Source: a virus
DNA length: 22,590 bases
Virus record (IMG/VR): IMGVR_UViG_3300006753_000083
Coordinates: 1-22,590 of that record
Strand: one strand, 5' to 3'
Shown: positions 21,762 to 22,590 of the stretch, one piece after another
How the letters are laid out: every line of letters starts with the position of its first letter
How positions within the stretch are numbered: the first letter of the stretch is position 1
The notes under the pieces: generated by a model
What the model was told of the DNA's origin: nothing
The model's database searches: none
The model's input: only the letters and a program-made list of their open reading frames with translations
Position numbers and translations under genes: made by a program

Positions 21762-22590
21762 ATGGCAAGCGCAGGAGAATATCCGAAAGTTGATGGTGAT
21801 GTATTATACGCGGGCGATGTTAATCCGTCAGCAAGTTTACCTTTCATTGCTTTGTGCGGAGACCGAAGTGACGGAGATGCGACCATTTCTACCAATACTG
21901 ACTTGGGAGCAGCAAACGATAAAAATTATGGAGATTTAACAATTAATTCAGGAGTTACTCTAAGTGCTGATTCTAACGCAATTATTCGAGTAGGTGGAAC
22001 TCTGACTCTAAATGGGACTCTAAAACCTAATACTACAACTGGTGCCACAGGAGGTACTGGAGCATCAGGAGGCGGTAATGGTGGCGCAGGAGGCGGTTCT
22101 GGAGTAATAACTATTTTTGCTCAAAAAATAACTGGAAGTGGAACTATTTCGTCAGATGGAGAAGACGGGTCAAACGGAGCGAACGGAGGGACTCCTACAG
22201 GAGATGGAGCAGGAAGTGATGGCAATGACGCTCAAGGGTCATTCCATAGAAGTGGAGCGGGACTGACTGGATACAAAGGCGATGGTGGCGACCATCAAAA
22301 TACTTCGGGCGGAAATGGCGGAACTGCTGGGACTGCTGTAAGCTCAAATGAACTCTTAGCATTTTATCATTTAAATCTGGAAACTTGGACTCTCGACACA
22401 GCCACTACTGGTGGCGGAGGCGGAGGAGGCGCAGGAGATAATAATAGTTCTCAATATTATGGTTCAGCAGGAGGCGGAGGCGCAGGAGGAACTCTCGGAG
22501 GCGCAGGTGGTATAGGTGGCGCAGGAGGAAGTAATACTGGCGCTACTTCAACAGGGACTGGCGGAGGTGCTGGCGGTGGCGCTGGCGCTG
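21762..22590 (+). CDS. Glycine-rich adhesin, truncated by the right edge (276 codons visible)
   Basis: The ATG at 21762 begins a frame that is open to the last base with no stop, so the C-terminus is missing. The start MASAGEYPKVDGDVLYAGDV resembles the opening of the 406-aa protein (DG-x-V-x-x-A-x-DV). Residues 59-86 (LTINSGVTLSAD and VGGTLTLNG) form a beta-strand ladder, then Gly-rich arrays follow at about 94-114, 133-190 and 217-276, with runs such as GGGGGGGAG (217-225). This is the layout of tip adhesins with polyglycine-II helix bundles, as in the S16 gp38 adhesin. GC content is visibly higher here than elsewhere. Receptor binding is the likely role. Confidence 0.7.
   Translation, partial: MASAGEYPKVDGDVLYAGDVNPSASLPFIALCGDRSDGDATISTNTDLGAANDKNYGDLTINSGVTLSADSNAIIRVGGTLTLNGTLKPNTTTGATGGTGASGGGNGGAGGGSGVITIFAQKITGSGTISSDGEDGSNGANGGTPTGDGAGSDGNDAQGSFHRSGAGLTGYKGDGGDHQNTSGGNGGTAGTAVSSNELLAFYHLNLETWTLDTATTGGGGGGGAGDNNSSQYYGSAGGGGAGGTLGGAGGIGGAGGSNTGATSTGTGGGAGGGAGA

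Noticed and set aside
22081-22590. Short GC-rich repeats in the last gene considered as a CRISPR or minisatellite array.
   Set aside because: Repeats are irregular, in frame and explained by glycine codons; there are no spacers of constant length.

Overview
The window reads as the structural (virion morphogenesis) half of a long-tailed dsDNA head-tail virus (Caudoviricetes, siphovirus-like), AT-rich and tightly packed, plus a short accessory block at its left end. The large terminase, portal, capsid protease, HK97-type capsid protein, tail tube, tail-assembly chaperone pair and tape measure follow the canonical head-tail order. The host is more likely an archaeon than a bacterium. Several first-in-operon genes start on an ATG that lies 22-27 nt downstream of a TATA-type element, the spacing of a leaderless archaeal transcript. 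Downstream genes in the operons use stop/start overlaps (ATGA, TAATG) or internal Shine-Dalgarno sites. A Holliday-junction-resolvase-like nuclease and heavy AGA/AGG/ATA/GGA codon use fit this, but no gene here names the host.

Layout. 1-1900 is an accessory region. It holds a possible gene end at the left edge (1-153), a leftward basic protein (164-487), a rightward pair made of a 42-aa protein with 10 cysteines and a 60-aa membrane protein (697-1004), a possible structured RNA (about 1042-1110), and a leftward operon of a 48-aa protein, an Hjc-like nuclease and a zinc-ribbon protein (1114-1809). A perfectly palindromic TATA element (1886-1893) sits between this operon and the rightward structural operon. 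1912-5934 carries two small coiled-coil or charged proteins, the terminase small and large subunits, the portal and a small protein. 5970-8222 carries a 28-aa microprotein, protease with scaffold-like tail, decoration protein and major capsid protein, closed by a strong hairpin. 8285-11007 carries two beta-rich appendage proteins unusually placed inside the head module. 11046-13408 carries small proteins and the head-tail connectors (adaptor, stopper, gp10-like, terminator). 13410-16710 carries the tail tube, a small protein, the chaperone pair joined by a -1 frameshift site (A AAA AAA), and the tape measure. 16710-22590 carries the distal tail, hub/baseplate and a run of appendage proteins, ending in a glycine-rich adhesin that runs off the right edge.

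Together the genes encode DNA packaging, procapsid assembly and maturation, the neck, tail assembly and host recognition. No replication, integration or lysis gene is recognised. Small genes described here from direct reading of the bases are those at 697, 1114 (minus), 5970, 13253 and the edge-truncated 21762 gene. The least explained and most interesting parts are the cysteine-rich/membrane microprotein pair with the adjacent candidate RNA, the shared palindromic promoter, and the appendage genes in the head module.
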